Part shown: piece after piece, positions 1 through 10,000 of the stretch
How the letters are laid out: each line of letters opens with the position of its first letter
Position numbering within the stretch: the stretch's first letter is position 1
Origin: an uncultured Bacteroides sp.
Lineage (GTDB): Bacteria > Bacteroidota > Bacteroidia > Bacteroidales > Bacteroidaceae
Reading direction: 5' to 3'
Length of the DNA stretch: 55,631 bases
Assembly: GCA_947074195.1 (NCBI GenBank)
Contig: CAMTOS010000007.1
Span: forward strand, 1-55,631
The notes under the pieces: model-generated
What the model was told of the DNA's origin: nothing
Database searches by the model: none
The model's input: only the letters and a program-made list of their open reading frames with translations
Made by a program: the position numbers and the translations under genes

Positions 1-2694
1 CCCACTTATATTCGTCGTATTGTTGAAGATGAAACAGGGAATATGTGGTTTGCCACTTATACTCAAGGCTTGTATTGCCTCGATGTAAAAGGAAATCTGT
101 CTGCCTACACCATCACCAATTCTAAGATTGTGACCAATTATATAGCCGACCTTTCTTGTCTGGATGGCCGTAACCTTTATATTGCCACAAGTACCGGATT
201 TTACCATATGGATGTCATCACGCGAAATATCATCACGCTTGATACCGATATTAATAGCAATGAAATTGTAAAAGATCATTTTGTGAACTGTATTTTTCAG
301 GACAGCCGTGGATTAATCTGGACCGGAGGTCGCAAGGGTGTGAGTATTTATAATCCTACAGAAAACAAGGTCGTTTATCTTACTGAAGATGATGGGTTGT
401 CGCATTCATATATTCGTGCCATTACTGAAGATTCAAATAAGAATATCTGGATCAGCACTGATCATGGTATCTCGCATGTAGTAGTCGACTCAAAAGGCTC
501 ACAGCCCTTTACTTTTCGTTGTTATCCTTATTTCGAGAATGATGGTATAGGTAACTTCGCATTCAATAACTTCTCTATTATTTGCAATCGCAATAAAGAA
601 ATCCTTATTGGTGGTTCAGGTGGTTACCTGAAAATTAAACCCGTATTTTTGAATATGCGTCCTGTAAATCAGCAAGCCATTTTTACCGGGCTCTATGTGG
701 CCAATCAGCGCATTGAACCCGGTACTCCATTGGCCGATGGGCGTATGTTGCTTTCGAATAACATCTCGATGACAAAAGAAGTGACGCTCAACTACTCGGA
801 TACCAATTTCTCTATCGATGTTTCTGCGATGGACTTCGGTAATCTTCATAAAATTAAATATGATTATCGTATCGGGATAAATGATGACTGGGTGCGTCTC
901 GATGGTAATCGTGTAAACTTTAACAAACTGGCTCCCGGTTCATATTTGTTGCAGGTAAAAGTCTGCACCCGTCCCGATAAAGCAGTTTCCGAACCAATAT
1001 CACTGATGATACACATTAAACCTCCTTTCTGGATGTCTACCTGGGCATATTGTCTGTATGCCGTAGCATTTTTTATCATGATATTGCTTTATATACGCTT
1101 TCTCAGAAGAAAACATAAACGTTTGCTGGCACATCAGACCAGAGAACTTGAAATTGCTAAACTCCATGAGATGGATGAAGCAAAAATGCACTTCTTTACT
1201 AATGTAAGTCACGATTTGCGTACTCCTTTATCTATGATTATCACTCCACTCGAGCGACTGATTTCTAACCCCGAACGCGCACAATTAAAAGATAATTTAG
1301 TCCTGATGCACCGAAATGCAATGATACTACTCGATGAAGTTAATCAACTACTCGATTTCAGAAAACTGGATGCTAAAGAAACAAAGCTTTATCCGTCATA
1401 CGGAAATCTATCCGATTTTATTAAAGATGTCTCACAGTCGTTTGCGTCACTTTGTACAACCCGGCAAATCGAGTTGAATCTGCAGATTAATGCACCGGTT
1501 ATCGAAATGAATTTCGACCGTAACAAAATGCAGCGTGTATTTCTGAATCTTTTATCGAATGCCCTTAAGTATAATAACGATGGCGGAAGCATTACAGTCA
1601 CTGTCGATAAAGTTCTGGTTAATGAAGGTGAGCATGTTCGAATAAAAATAGCCGATACCGGTATTGGCATTAAAGACGAGAACAAAAAGAAAGTATTCGA
1701 TCGCTTCTTTCAGGAACATCATGCCGCTACAACCTATGTAGGCAATGGTATCGGGCTGCATATTGTTAAGGAATATATCACTTTACACGAGGGAATTATC
1801 GAGGTAAAAGATAACAAACCACAGGGAACTGTATTTATTATAACTATACCTGCTAAAACCGATAATGATATAATTGTATCATCTTCTAAAGAAGTGGTAT
1901 TAAATGAAGCTGAAGAATCCGATAAAGAAGATATCACTATCTCAAAATGTCCGCGTATTTTAATTGTGGAGGATAATACAGATTTCAGAAATTTCCTGAT
2001 TAATTCTCTGGAAGAAGATTACGAGGTTTTCAGTGCCGGAAATGGTAAAGAAGCCCTGGATGTATTGGCGCAACACCCTCTACAGATTGTTATAAGCGAC
2101 ATAATGATGCCTGTGATGGATGGTATACAATTGTGTCAGAAGATAAAGAATGATATTCGATATTCCCACATTCCGGTTATTCTGCTGACAGCACGTACAG
2201 CTGAAGAACAAATACTTAATGGTTATCGTGAAGGCGCTGATGATTATATCACGAAGCCATTTAACCTTGAATTGCTGAATCTCCGTATTAAGAAGTTGCT
2301 TTACTGGACGCAAAACAATCACGAACGATTCAAGACGATAGAGGTTTCTCCTTCGGAGATAACCATTAGTTCACTGGATGAAAAACTGATTGATAAAGCC
2401 ATTAAAGCTGTGGAAACCAATATGGATAACTCTGAATTCTCAGTGGAGGATTTGAGCGATCATGTGGGAATGAGCCGCGGTCATCTCTATAAAAAATTAA
2501 TTTCGATAACCGGAAAATCTCCATTGGAATTTATTCGCACACTGCGTGTTAAGCGCGGACATCAGTTGTTGACACAGAGTCAGTTAAGTATTTCTCAGAT
2601 CTCTTATCAGGTTGGCTTATCGCCAAAACAATTTTCGAAATACTATAAAGAAGAGTTCGGATGTTTGCCTTCTGAATTCAAAAAGCAAACATAA
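1..2694 (+). CDS. Hybrid two-component system sensor/regulator (HTCS), 5'-truncated by window edge
   Basis: The reading frame is open from base 1, so the gene starts upstream; 897 residues are visible. In order they show beta-propeller (Reg_prop) repeats such as 'GLIWTGGRKGVSIYN', a Y_Y_Y-type domain before residue 340, and one membrane segment near 345-370. A HisKA box follows with phospho-acceptor His404 (SHDLRTP), then a HATPase domain with NALKYN and DTGIGI. A receiver domain has Asp700 (SDIMMPVMDG) and Lys752 (TKPF), and an AraC-type HTH lies in the last 100 residues. In Bacteroides, HTCS proteins sense oligosaccharides in the periplasm and activate an adjacent PUL, so this one probably controls the mannan genes downstream. 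The link to this PUL is inferred from position. The true start is not visible. Confidence 0.95.
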   Translation, partial: PTYIRRIVEDETGNMWFATYTQGLYCLDVKGNLSAYTITNSKIVTNYIADLSCLDGRNLYIATSTGFYHMDVITRNIITLDTDINSNEIVKDHFVNCIFQDSRGLIWTGGRKGVSIYNPTENKVVYLTEDDGLSHSYIRAITEDSNKNIWISTDHGISHVVVDSKGSQPFTFRCYPYFENDGIGNFAFNNFSIICNRNKEILIGGSGGYLKIKPVFLNMRPVNQQAIFTGLYVANQRIEPGTPLADGRMLLSNNISMTKEVTLNYSDTNFSIDVSAMDFGNLHKIKYDYRIGINDDWVRLDGNRVNFNKLAPGSYLLQVKVCTRPDKAVSEPISLMIHIKPPFWMSTWAYCLYAVAFFIMILLYIRFLRRKHKRLLAHQTRELEIAKLHEMDEAKMHFFTNVSHDLRTPLSMIITPLERLISNPERAQLKDNLVLMHRNAMILLDEVNQLLDFRKLDAKETKLYPSYGNLSDFIKDVSQSFASLCTTRQIELNLQINAPVIEMNFDRNKMQRVFLNLLSNALKYNNDGGSITVTVDKVLVNEGEHVRIKIADTGIGIKDENKKKVFDRFFQEHHAATTYVGNGIGLHIVKEYITLHEGIIEVKDNKPQGTVFIITIPAKTDNDIIVSSSKEVVLNEAEESDKEDITISKCPRILIVEDNTDFRNFLINSLEEDYEVFSAGNGKEALDVLAQHPLQIVISDIMMPVMDGIQLCQKIKNDIRYSHIPVILLTARTAEEQILNGYREGADDYITKPFNLELLNLRIKKLLYWTQNNHERFKTIEVSPSEITISSLDEKLIDKAIKAVETNMDNSEFSVEDLSDHVGMSRGHLYKKLISITGKSPLEFIRTLRVKRGHQLLTQSQLSISQISYQVGLSPKQFSKYYKEEFGCLPSEFKKQT

Positions 2695-2757
2695 TGGCAC
2701 TTTGATTTGTTTTACTTTAAACTACTTTATCCTATTACTCTACAAAGAACAGCCAAT

Positions 2758-2801
2758 AAAGGCACGATATGGCATCACGCTGTATCGTGCCTTTCCCTTT
2801 T
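2758..2801 (+). terminator. Intrinsic terminator after the HTCS gene
   Basis: A perfect 12-bp stem (AAAGGCACGATA with TATCGTGCCTTT) encloses a 13-nt loop and is followed by a C/T-rich tract. It lies 64 bp after the HTCS stop codon. Confidence 0.8.
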
Positions 2802-2836
2802 GACTCTCTAAAGTTTAGTTCACGTATTCGCTGTTT

Positions 2837-2924
2837 ACTGCAAAGCCTTTGGCGGTTTACTGCAGAGCTATATGCAATAAACTGCAGAGCCGTCTGCAGC
2901 AAGTTGCATAGCCCTTTGCACTAA
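2837..2924. repeat. Four-unit array of 22-bp imperfect mini-hairpin repeats
   Basis: Units start at 2837, 2859, 2881 and 2903, an exact 22-bp period. Each has the form of an 8-nt left arm (mostly ACTGCAGA-like), a 4-nt GCCN-like loop, an 8-nt right arm and a 2-nt spacer, usually AA. Counting G-T pairs, 6 to 7 of the 8 arm positions can pair in each unit. The array lies between the HTCS terminator and the AraC gene and has no coding potential. A second array with the same geometry is at 34588-34719. The function is unknown to me. Confidence 0.85.
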
Positions 2925-3219
2925 ACATGTTATAATTATATGTATGACTGGTTGATGTAATACAATAAATACTCTTGCTATATCCCTCTTTTTTGAAAAC
3001 AAATGATAAAAAAGTATAGTGTATTGATAATTGTTGTATTTATATTACAATGATACTTTATTATCAAAAAAATTGCATTTTATAAAAGTTATAGTTCGGA
3101 TAATGTTATTATATTTGATGCATATAATTAAGAAAAACATTTAAGCAGAAGTTAAAATTAAATGTAATTGTTAATCGTTGATACAAACATTAGTCTTACA
3201 TCTTTAAAGCTCATTTGCT
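2925..3219. other. AT-rich intergenic region upstream of the AraC/cupin regulator
   Basis: This is about 295 bp of strongly AT-rich DNA with no credible ORF, no RNA gene and no clear TAnnTTTG element. It presumably holds the promoter and operators of the AraC-family gene, but I could not assign individual sites. Confidence 0.5.
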
Positions 3220-4113
3220 ATGGATATTACACAAACTCCCATCATTCATGAGATTACACCACTCTCAGACAAGGATTGTTTTTATATCGCAGAAAGATAT
3301 AAAACCGAATTTACTTATCCCATTCATAATCATGCTGAATTTGAACTGAATTTCTGCGAACACGCTAAAGGTGTGAGAAGAATTGTAGGCGACAATGCAG
3401 AGGTTATCGGAGATTATGATCTTGTGCTTATTACTGGTAAAGAATTGGAACATGTCTGGGAGCAGCATGAATGCCGCTCACAACAGATTCGCGAGATTAC
3501 CATTCAGTTTTCTTCAGATCTTTTCTTTAGTAGTCTGGTTTATAAAAATCAGTTCAGCTCAATTCGTCGCATGCTTGATAAAGCGCAAAAAGGGATTGCG
3601 TTTCCAATGCAGGCCATTATGAAGATCTATCCGATGCTTGATACACTCGCATCACAGAAATCTGATTTCTATACGGTAGTAAAGTTTCTGACCATACTTT
3701 ATGAATTATCTCTTTATACCGATGAGGCCAGAACGCTTTCAAGTTCATCTTTTGCAAAGATTGATACTAATTCTGACAGTCGCCGTGTACAGAAAATTTA
3801 TGAGTACATTAATAATCATTACAAAGAAGAAATCAGACTGGTGCAATTGGCCGATATGGTAGGCATGACACCTGTTTCTTTTAGCCGCTTCTTTAAATTG
3901 CGCACCGGTAAGAATCTTTCAGACTATATTATCGATATTCGTTTAGGATATGCTTCACGTCTTTTGGTCGATTCTACCATGTCTGTGGCCGAAATTTGTT
4001 ATGAAAGCGGATTTAATAATCTCTCCAACTTTAACCGTATCTTTAAAAAGAAAAAACAAATTTCGCCAAAAGAATTCAGAGAGAACTATCGCAAGAATAA
4101 GAAGTGTGTTTAA
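3220..4113 (+). CDS. AraC-family transcriptional regulator with N-terminal cupin domain
   Basis: The 297-residue protein begins with a cupin-like sensor segment (PIHNHAEFELNFCE), typical of the AraC-binding/cupin fold. It ends with two helix-turn-helix motifs of the AraC/XylS type: LVQLADMVGMTPVSFSRFFK and SVAEICYESGFNNLSNFNR, followed by the conserved ISPKEFRE. It lacks membrane segments, so it should be a cytoplasmic one-component regulator. It lies between the HTCS gene and the GH5 mannanase on the same strand. That makes it a likely second input into mannan PUL expression, perhaps sensing an intracellular sugar; this role is inferred. Length and layout match the family. Confidence 0.92.
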   Translation: MDITQTPIIHEITPLSDKDCFYIAERYKTEFTYPIHNHAEFELNFCEHAKGVRRIVGDNAEVIGDYDLVLITGKELEHVWEQHECRSQQIREITIQFSSDLFFSSLVYKNQFSSIRRMLDKAQKGIAFPMQAIMKIYPMLDTLASQKSDFYTVVKFLTILYELSLYTDEARTLSSSSFAKIDTNSDSRRVQKIYEYINNHYKEEIRLVQLADMVGMTPVSFSRFFKLRTGKNLSDYIIDIRLGYASRLLVDSTMSVAEICYESGFNNLSNFNRIFKKKKQISPKEFRENYRKNKKCV

Positions 4114-4286
4114 ATAGTATCTTAAAATTCCTTGTAGCGGAATGATTATACTCCCGCTTTAATAAGCTGTATTATAGCTAAATGTCTATTTAGCAAAAAG
4201 TTTCCTTTATTCTTCGGGATATTGGTTGGGAGTGTATTGTACTATTAAATGATAATATAGTATAAGGTTTTGCCACCTCTATATAC

Positions 4287-4294
4287 TATTTTTG
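4287..4294 (+). promoter_or_regulatory. Candidate -7 element (TATTTTTG) upstream of the GH5 mannanase
   Basis: This matches the Bacteroidota -7 consensus TAnnTTTG and lies 27 bp before the preferred ATG at 4322. A TTTG at 4269-4272 is closer than the usual -33 spacing, so only the -7 part is convincing. Confidence 0.5.
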
Positions 4295-4321
4295 TATTGT
4301 AATATAAAAACCCTAATACAT

Positions 4322-5623
4322 ATGTTAAAACGAACTATCTATCTATTGTTTTCAGTACTTTTTATCAGTGCATGTGCTTCTAAACACGAAACCTCATCAT
4401 CTCCTTTTGTAAAAGTTGAAAATGGTCAGCTTATTAAAAACGGGCAGCCTTATAATTATGTAGGTACCAATTTCTGGTACGGTGCTATTCTTGGTTCTGA
4501 AGGCCAGGGTGGTGACCGCGTACGCTTAAACCGCGAACTCGATTATCTGAAAAGTATCGGTGTTGAAAACCTGCGCGTACTTGTTGGTTCTGATGGTAGT
4601 CGTGGAGTAACTGCAAAGGTAGAGCCTACCCTTCAGATTGAACCGGGTGTATATAATGACACAATTCTGGCCGGACTCGATTATCTGTTAATGGAAATGG
4701 CTAAACGCGATATGAGCGCTGTGCTTTATCTGAACAATTCATGGGAATGGAGCGGAGGATATGGTCAGTATCTGGAATGGGCCGGCTATGGTAAAGCTGT
4801 GGTGCCTGCAGTAGACGGATGGCCTGCTTATATGGATTATGTAAAACAATATATGCAATCGGATAGTGCAAAAGCTTTATTTGCTAATTATGTAGATGAT
4901 ATGGTTACCCGCACTAACCGCTATACAAATGTGAAATATACCGATGATCCTACTATCATGTCATGGCAGATTGGTAACGAACCCCGTGCTTTCAGCGATG
5001 ATAATAAAGAAGCTTTTGCTGAATGGATGGCTTCTGTAGCAGCTCAGATCAAATCATTGGATTCAAATCACCTGGTATCAACCGGCAGCGAAGGTAAGCA
5101 TGGTTGCGAACAGGATATCGTTTTGTATGAGACTATCCACGCAGATCCAAATATCGATTATATGAACATACATATCTGGCCTTATAACTGGGGTTGGGCG
5201 GATAAAGACAGTCTTCCGCTGCATCTTGAAAGAGCAAAAGAGCATACAAAGAATTATATCGATGAGCATATGGTGATTGCTAATAAATACAACAAGCCTG
5301 TGGTATTGGAAGAGTTTGGTTTCCCCCGCGATGGCTTCCAGTTCGATCTGGCTTCATCTACCAGTACACGTGATGCTTACTATGAATATGTATTCGAACA
5401 GATTGGCAACAAAGACCGCGCTATCGGTACACTGGCCGGATGCAATTTCTGGGCATGGGGTGGATTTGCAATTCCATCTGATGAGCATGTTGACTGGCAT
5501 GTTGGCGATGATTATACTGGTGACCCTGCACAGGAAGAGCAAGGTTTGAACTCTGTATTTGTAACAGATTCGACTATCCCTGTGATTAAGGCTGCAAATC
5601 AGCGTTTGGGAAATATAAATTAA
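4322..5623 (+). CDS. Beta-mannanase lipoprotein, GH5 (GH5_7-like)
   Basis: Endo-beta-1,4-mannanase expected to cut mannan or glucomannan at the cell surface or in the periplasm. I chose the ATG at 4322, which gives a lipoprotein signal (LLFSVLFISACAS); an upstream TTG at 4292 would overlap the promoter. The mature part starts with the GH5_7-like 'GQPYNYVGTNFWYGA'. The acid/base is Glu220 in WQIGNEPR and the nucleophile is expected in VLEEFGF, most likely Glu331. The 433-residue length fits a single catalytic domain. The gene is followed after 34 bp by the esterase gene, probably on the same transcript. Subfamily 7 is judged from motif similarity only. Confidence 0.92.
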   Translation: MLKRTIYLLFSVLFISACASKHETSSSPFVKVENGQLIKNGQPYNYVGTNFWYGAILGSEGQGGDRVRLNRELDYLKSIGVENLRVLVGSDGSRGVTAKVEPTLQIEPGVYNDTILAGLDYLLMEMAKRDMSAVLYLNNSWEWSGGYGQYLEWAGYGKAVVPAVDGWPAYMDYVKQYMQSDSAKALFANYVDDMVTRTNRYTNVKYTDDPTIMSWQIGNEPRAFSDDNKEAFAEWMASVAAQIKSLDSNHLVSTGSEGKHGCEQDIVLYETIHADPNIDYMNIHIWPYNWGWADKDSLPLHLERAKEHTKNYIDEHMVIANKYNKPVVLEEFGFPRDGFQFDLASSTSTRDAYYEYVFEQIGNKDRAIGTLAGCNFWAWGGFAIPSDEHVDWHVGDDYTGDPAQEEQGLNSVFVTDSTIPVIKAANQRLGNIN

Positions 5624-5657
5624 ACCGGAACAAAACATTAAAGATATTACATAAAAC

Positions 5658-6923
5658 ATGAAACGAATGAAAAATGCATTATTGGCCATGTTGTTTCTGG
5701 CTTCTGCATCACTTGTGCAGGCACAGTCTGAAAATGCTGACCTTAATTTTGATTATCAGGTAGAGCCTTCACTGGTTTATTATGCACCAGAGACTCCGGA
5801 GTTACAAATTGCTGTATATAATAAAGGTGAAAGTAAGACAACATCTAATGTAAAATTAAATATAACGACCGATAAATTTGAGCCGGTATATGCAATGGCT
5901 CAAAGTGTATCACTTTCTGAAGGCGATTCTACTAAACTAATATATAACTTCATCCTTCCGGAACCGGGATTTTATCGTTGCACACTTTCCGAAAACGATG
6001 CACAAGTGAAGCGTTTCAATATTGGTTATGAACCCAAAAGCATCGTTTCTCTTCCTGATGGTCAACCCGATCTGAAAGAATTCTGGGATATGACAAAAGC
6101 AGAGCTTGCAGCTGTCGCTCCGGAATATCAGTTAACTCAGATTAAAGATGACAATAACAAGAATCGTAAGCTTTATCTGGTAAAGATGAAATCGTTGGGT
6201 GGTGAAGAAATTTCGGGCTACTATTCTGTACCGGTGAAGAAAGGAAAATATCCTGCAGTGATCTCTTACATGGGTTATGGCTCGAAACCATGGATTCCCG
6301 GTGGTACACCAGGATATGTGGAATTTGTTCTTTCTACACGCGGACAGGGTTTGAATGAACCTGCCAATACCTATGGCGACTGGATTACTTACGGTCTGGA
6401 AGATAAAAATAACTTCTATTATCGTGGTGCTTTCATGGATTTGGTTCGTGCAATTGATTTTGTTGAATCGCGTCCGGAGGTAGATACCAATCGTATTTAT
6501 GCGGAAGGCGGAAGTCAGGGTGGAGCATTTTCGCTGGCTGCGGCTGCTCTGGATGACAGACTTTGTGCAATTGGTCCAACCATTCCTTTCCTGTCAGATT
6601 ATCAGGATTATTTTCAGATTGTGCACTGGCCTGCAGAGCCTGTTCTGAAAAAACAGAAAGAGTTGGGTATCTCTGATGCAAAATTGTATCAGATGCTTTC
6701 ATACTTTGATATTAAAAATCTGGCTTCATGGATTAAATGTCCCGTAATAATGGGTATTGGATTGCAGGATGAAGTTTGTCCTCCTCACACAAATATGTCT
6801 AGTTATAATCGCATTTCCTCAGAGAAAGAATTATATATATATCCACTCAATGAACACAATACCCCCGATAGTTGGGGAAATACACGAATGGAATTTTTTG
6901 GTAAACAGAATAAAAACAATTAA
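5658..6923 (+). CDS. Acetyl esterase, CE7/AXE1-type, secreted
   Basis: A 421-residue alpha/beta-hydrolase related to acetyl xylan esterase/cephalosporin-C deacetylase. It has a signal peptide (residues 1-22, ending SLVQAQ) and an N-terminal beta-rich domain to about residue 120. The CE7 hallmarks follow: RGQG, the nucleophile elbow GGSQGG with Ser286, an acidic residue in GLQDEV and a His in LNEHNTPD. The usual CE7 His-Glu motif appears here as 'EH', slightly off the textbook order. In a mannan PUL the likely role is removing O-acetyl groups from acetylated glucomannan so that mannanases and the phosphorylase can act. The substrate is inferred from context. It probably shares a transcript with the GH5 gene. 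Confidence 0.88.
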   Translation: MKRMKNALLAMLFLASASLVQAQSENADLNFDYQVEPSLVYYAPETPELQIAVYNKGESKTTSNVKLNITTDKFEPVYAMAQSVSLSEGDSTKLIYNFILPEPGFYRCTLSENDAQVKRFNIGYEPKSIVSLPDGQPDLKEFWDMTKAELAAVAPEYQLTQIKDDNNKNRKLYLVKMKSLGGEEISGYYSVPVKKGKYPAVISYMGYGSKPWIPGGTPGYVEFVLSTRGQGLNEPANTYGDWITYGLEDKNNFYYRGAFMDLVRAIDFVESRPEVDTNRIYAEGGSQGGAFSLAAAALDDRLCAIGPTIPFLSDYQDYFQIVHWPAEPVLKKQKELGISDAKLYQMLSYFDIKNLASWIKCPVIMGIGLQDEVCPPHTNMSSYNRISSEKELYIYPLNEHNTPDSWGNTRMEFFGKQNKNN

Positions 6924-7002
6924 TAAAACAAGACACAAAGCATGCAAATAAATCGCTGAGAAAAGTAATGTAGATATTGTATTATTATAAGATAAGATTG
7001 TA

Positions 7003-7034
7003 CTTGTACAACCTTGCTTATCTGTATACTTTTG
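7003..7034 (+). promoter_or_regulatory. Bacteroidota-type promoter for the susC operon
   Basis: CTTG at 7003-7006 is separated by 20 bp from TACTTTTG at 7027-7034. This matches the -33 TTG / -7 TAnnTTTG arrangement of sigma-ABfr promoters. It leaves a leader of roughly 40 nt before the preferred susC start at 7080. Confidence 0.75.
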
Positions 7035-7079
7035 TCACGATGCTAATTTGTAAATCTATTATTTAATCTATTGTATAGT

Positions 7080-10000
7080 ATGAAGAACATTATGTTGTTT
7101 CTTATGTCCCTGCTTTTTACGGGTTCACTGTATGCTCAACAGTCAACTATAGCAGGTGTGGTGACAGATGCTTCCGATGGCGAACCGCTGATTGGAGCAA
7201 ATGTATTAGTGAAAGGCACGACTGTAGGTGCTATTACCGATCTTGACGGACGTTTCACGATAAATGTGCCCGACGGCAAAAAAGTACTTGTTGTCTCAAG
7301 TATTGGTTATCAAACACAAGACGTTACTTTAACTCCTCATCAAAAAACAGTAAGCATTGTACTTAAGGAAGATGCAGAAATGCTTGATGAAGTTGTAGTA
7401 GTAGGTTATGGTACGATGAAGAAAAGCGACCTTACCGGTTCGGTTTCTAATCTGTCTGGCGACAAGCTTAAAGAATCTATTGTAACAAATGCCGACCAGA
7501 TGCTTCAGGGTCGTGTTGCCGGTGTTCAGGTATCTGCCAACTCAGGTGCTCCCGGTGCTGCAAACTCTATCCGTATTCGCGGTGCAAGTTCTATCAACAA
7601 TACCAATGAACCTCTTTACATCATCGATGGTATTCCAATGAGTGGTGAAGGAACATCTTCTGCCGGTTTCGATTGGGCGGGTGGTTCTAATGGTCAGAAT
7701 ATGGTAAATCCTCTGGCTTCTATCTCTCCAAGTGATATTGTATCAATGGACGTATTGAAAGATGCCTCTGCTACAGCAATCTATGGTGCTGCAGGTGCTA
7801 ATGGGGTTGTAATTATCACAACAAAGCGTGGTAGTAAAGGTTACACAAATATAAATTATGATGGATATGTAGCTCTTCAGCAGCGTACGGGTAAACTGGA
7901 TATGATGAATCTTCGTCAGTTCGGTATTTATCAAAAACAACTTTATGATGAAGGTCTGGCTAACAATGTTGACGGTGCTTACCTTGACCCTTCTTTATTA
8001 GGTAGTGGTACTGACTGGCAGGATGCAGTGACTAAAAATGCTCTGATGCAGAGTCACAATGTATCTTTGAATGGCGGTAACGATAAAACACAGTACGCCA
8101 TGTCTGTGGGTTATATGGGACAGGATGGTATGATTTCAGGGTCACACTTCAACCGTTTTACGGCTCGTCTGAATCTGGATAACGAATTCAATAAATACAT
8201 TAAAGTAGGTGCTTCTCTTTCTTATGCAAAAACAGAAGAAAGAATCATCAACAATGACGGTATCAATGGTGTGGTAATGCAGGCAGCTTTGATGTCTCCA
8301 TCTGTACCTGTTTACGACTTCGATGGCAACTATGCAGGTCCTGAATCTGTAAACGGTTCATCAATCTACAATCCTGTTGCACTTAGCCAGGATCAGAAAA
8401 ACAAACTATACCGTGACCGTATCATGGGTAATATCTATGGTCAGGTTACTTTCAACAAATATGTATACTTCCGTACTGAGTTCGGTTTCGACAGATCTCA
8501 TAACACAAACAAAGGTTTCAAACCAAGTTATGAATACGGTCAGTTGAAAAACACCGACGTAATGATTATGCAACGCGAAGAACATAGCCTTTACTGGATC
8601 TGGAAAAACTATGCAACATACAACCAGACATTTGGTAAAAATACAATCAACTTTATGGCAGGTGCCGAAGTTTCACGCTCTACATGGGAAGGAACTCAAT
8701 TGGTTAAAAATCAGTTAACTTCTAATGATATTGAAGTAATCGGTCCTGATGGTGTATTTACAAACAATAGTGGTTGGAAAGCTGCATCTACAATGGCTTC
8801 TTTCTTCGGTCGTTTAAACTATAACTATGCAGACCGTTACTTATTAACTGGTACACTTCGTGCCGACGGTTCTTCTAAATTCGGTGTAAACAATCGTTGG
8901 GGTATCTTCCCTTCATTTGCTGCTGCATGGCGTATCAACGCTGAAGAGTGGATGGAAAATACAAGCACCTGGTTAGCAAATTTAAAACTTCGTGCCGGTT
9001 ATGGTGAAGTAGGTAATCACAATATCGGTAACTACCTGTATGGTTCCACAATGGTGGCTTTCCCAACAATCTTCGGAACTGCTTATCGTATGTCTAACAA
9101 TGCCAATCCTGATTTGAAATGGGAAGCATCAAGACAATACAATGCCGGTATCGATTTAGGTCTGTTTAATAGCCGTGTCGATCTGACTTTCGACCTTTAT
9201 TACAAAACAACAAAAGACTTGTTGCTTCAGCCTTCAGTATCTCCGGTATTGGGTGGATCTAACTGGAATGATATCCAGACACCATATATGAATATTGGTA
9301 AGGTAGAAAATAAAGGTATCGATATTGCATTGAACACACACAATATCGCAACTAAAAACTTTAACTGGAATTCAAGCTTAACTGTTTCTATCAACCGTAA
9401 CAAAGTAAAAGCGCTTGATGATCTGGGTACAACTATCTACAATGGTCTTGACTGGTATGCTGGTTTCCAGACTGTATCAATGATCGCTGTTGGTCAGCCT
9501 ATCGGTGTATTCTACGGATATGTAACTGACGGTATCTATAAAGATGCAGAAGATTTGAAAACATCTCCACGTCCTGCAGGGAAAGAAATCAACCGTAATA
9601 GTGGTGTATGGATTGGTGACGTGAAGTTCAAAGATATCAGTGGACCTAATGGTGTACCCGATGGTATTATTGATGAATACGACCAAACAATCATTGGTGA
9701 TCCAAACCCTGACTTTACTTTCGGTTTCTCGAATATCTTCAGCTATAAAAACTGGGAATTAGGTGTAAATCTTATCGGTGCTGTTGGTGGTGACGTTCTT
9801 AATTATGTAAGAGTAAAAACTGAAGGTTTGACTTCACTTTGGGACAATCAGTCTGTATCTGTTCTGAAAAGAGCTCAGTTAGGTTATCTGGATGGTAACA
9901 ACAGAGATGTAACTAACGTTGATAACTGCTACCTGATTAACCCTGATGCTACAATGCCACGCTGGACAACCAATGACGGTAATGGTAACAACCGTATGAG

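Noticed and set aside
2837..2924. Possible CRISPR array
   Set aside because: The 22-bp units are directly adjacent with no unique spacers, and no cas gene is in the window.
4114..4170. Terminator after the AraC gene
   Set aside because: The AGCGG/CCGCT pairing is only 5 bp with a long loop, too weak to call.
4292..4321. Upstream TTG start for the GH5 mannanase
   Set aside because: It would overlap the TATTTTTG promoter element and bury the lipoprotein signal; ATG at 4322 gives a clean lipobox.
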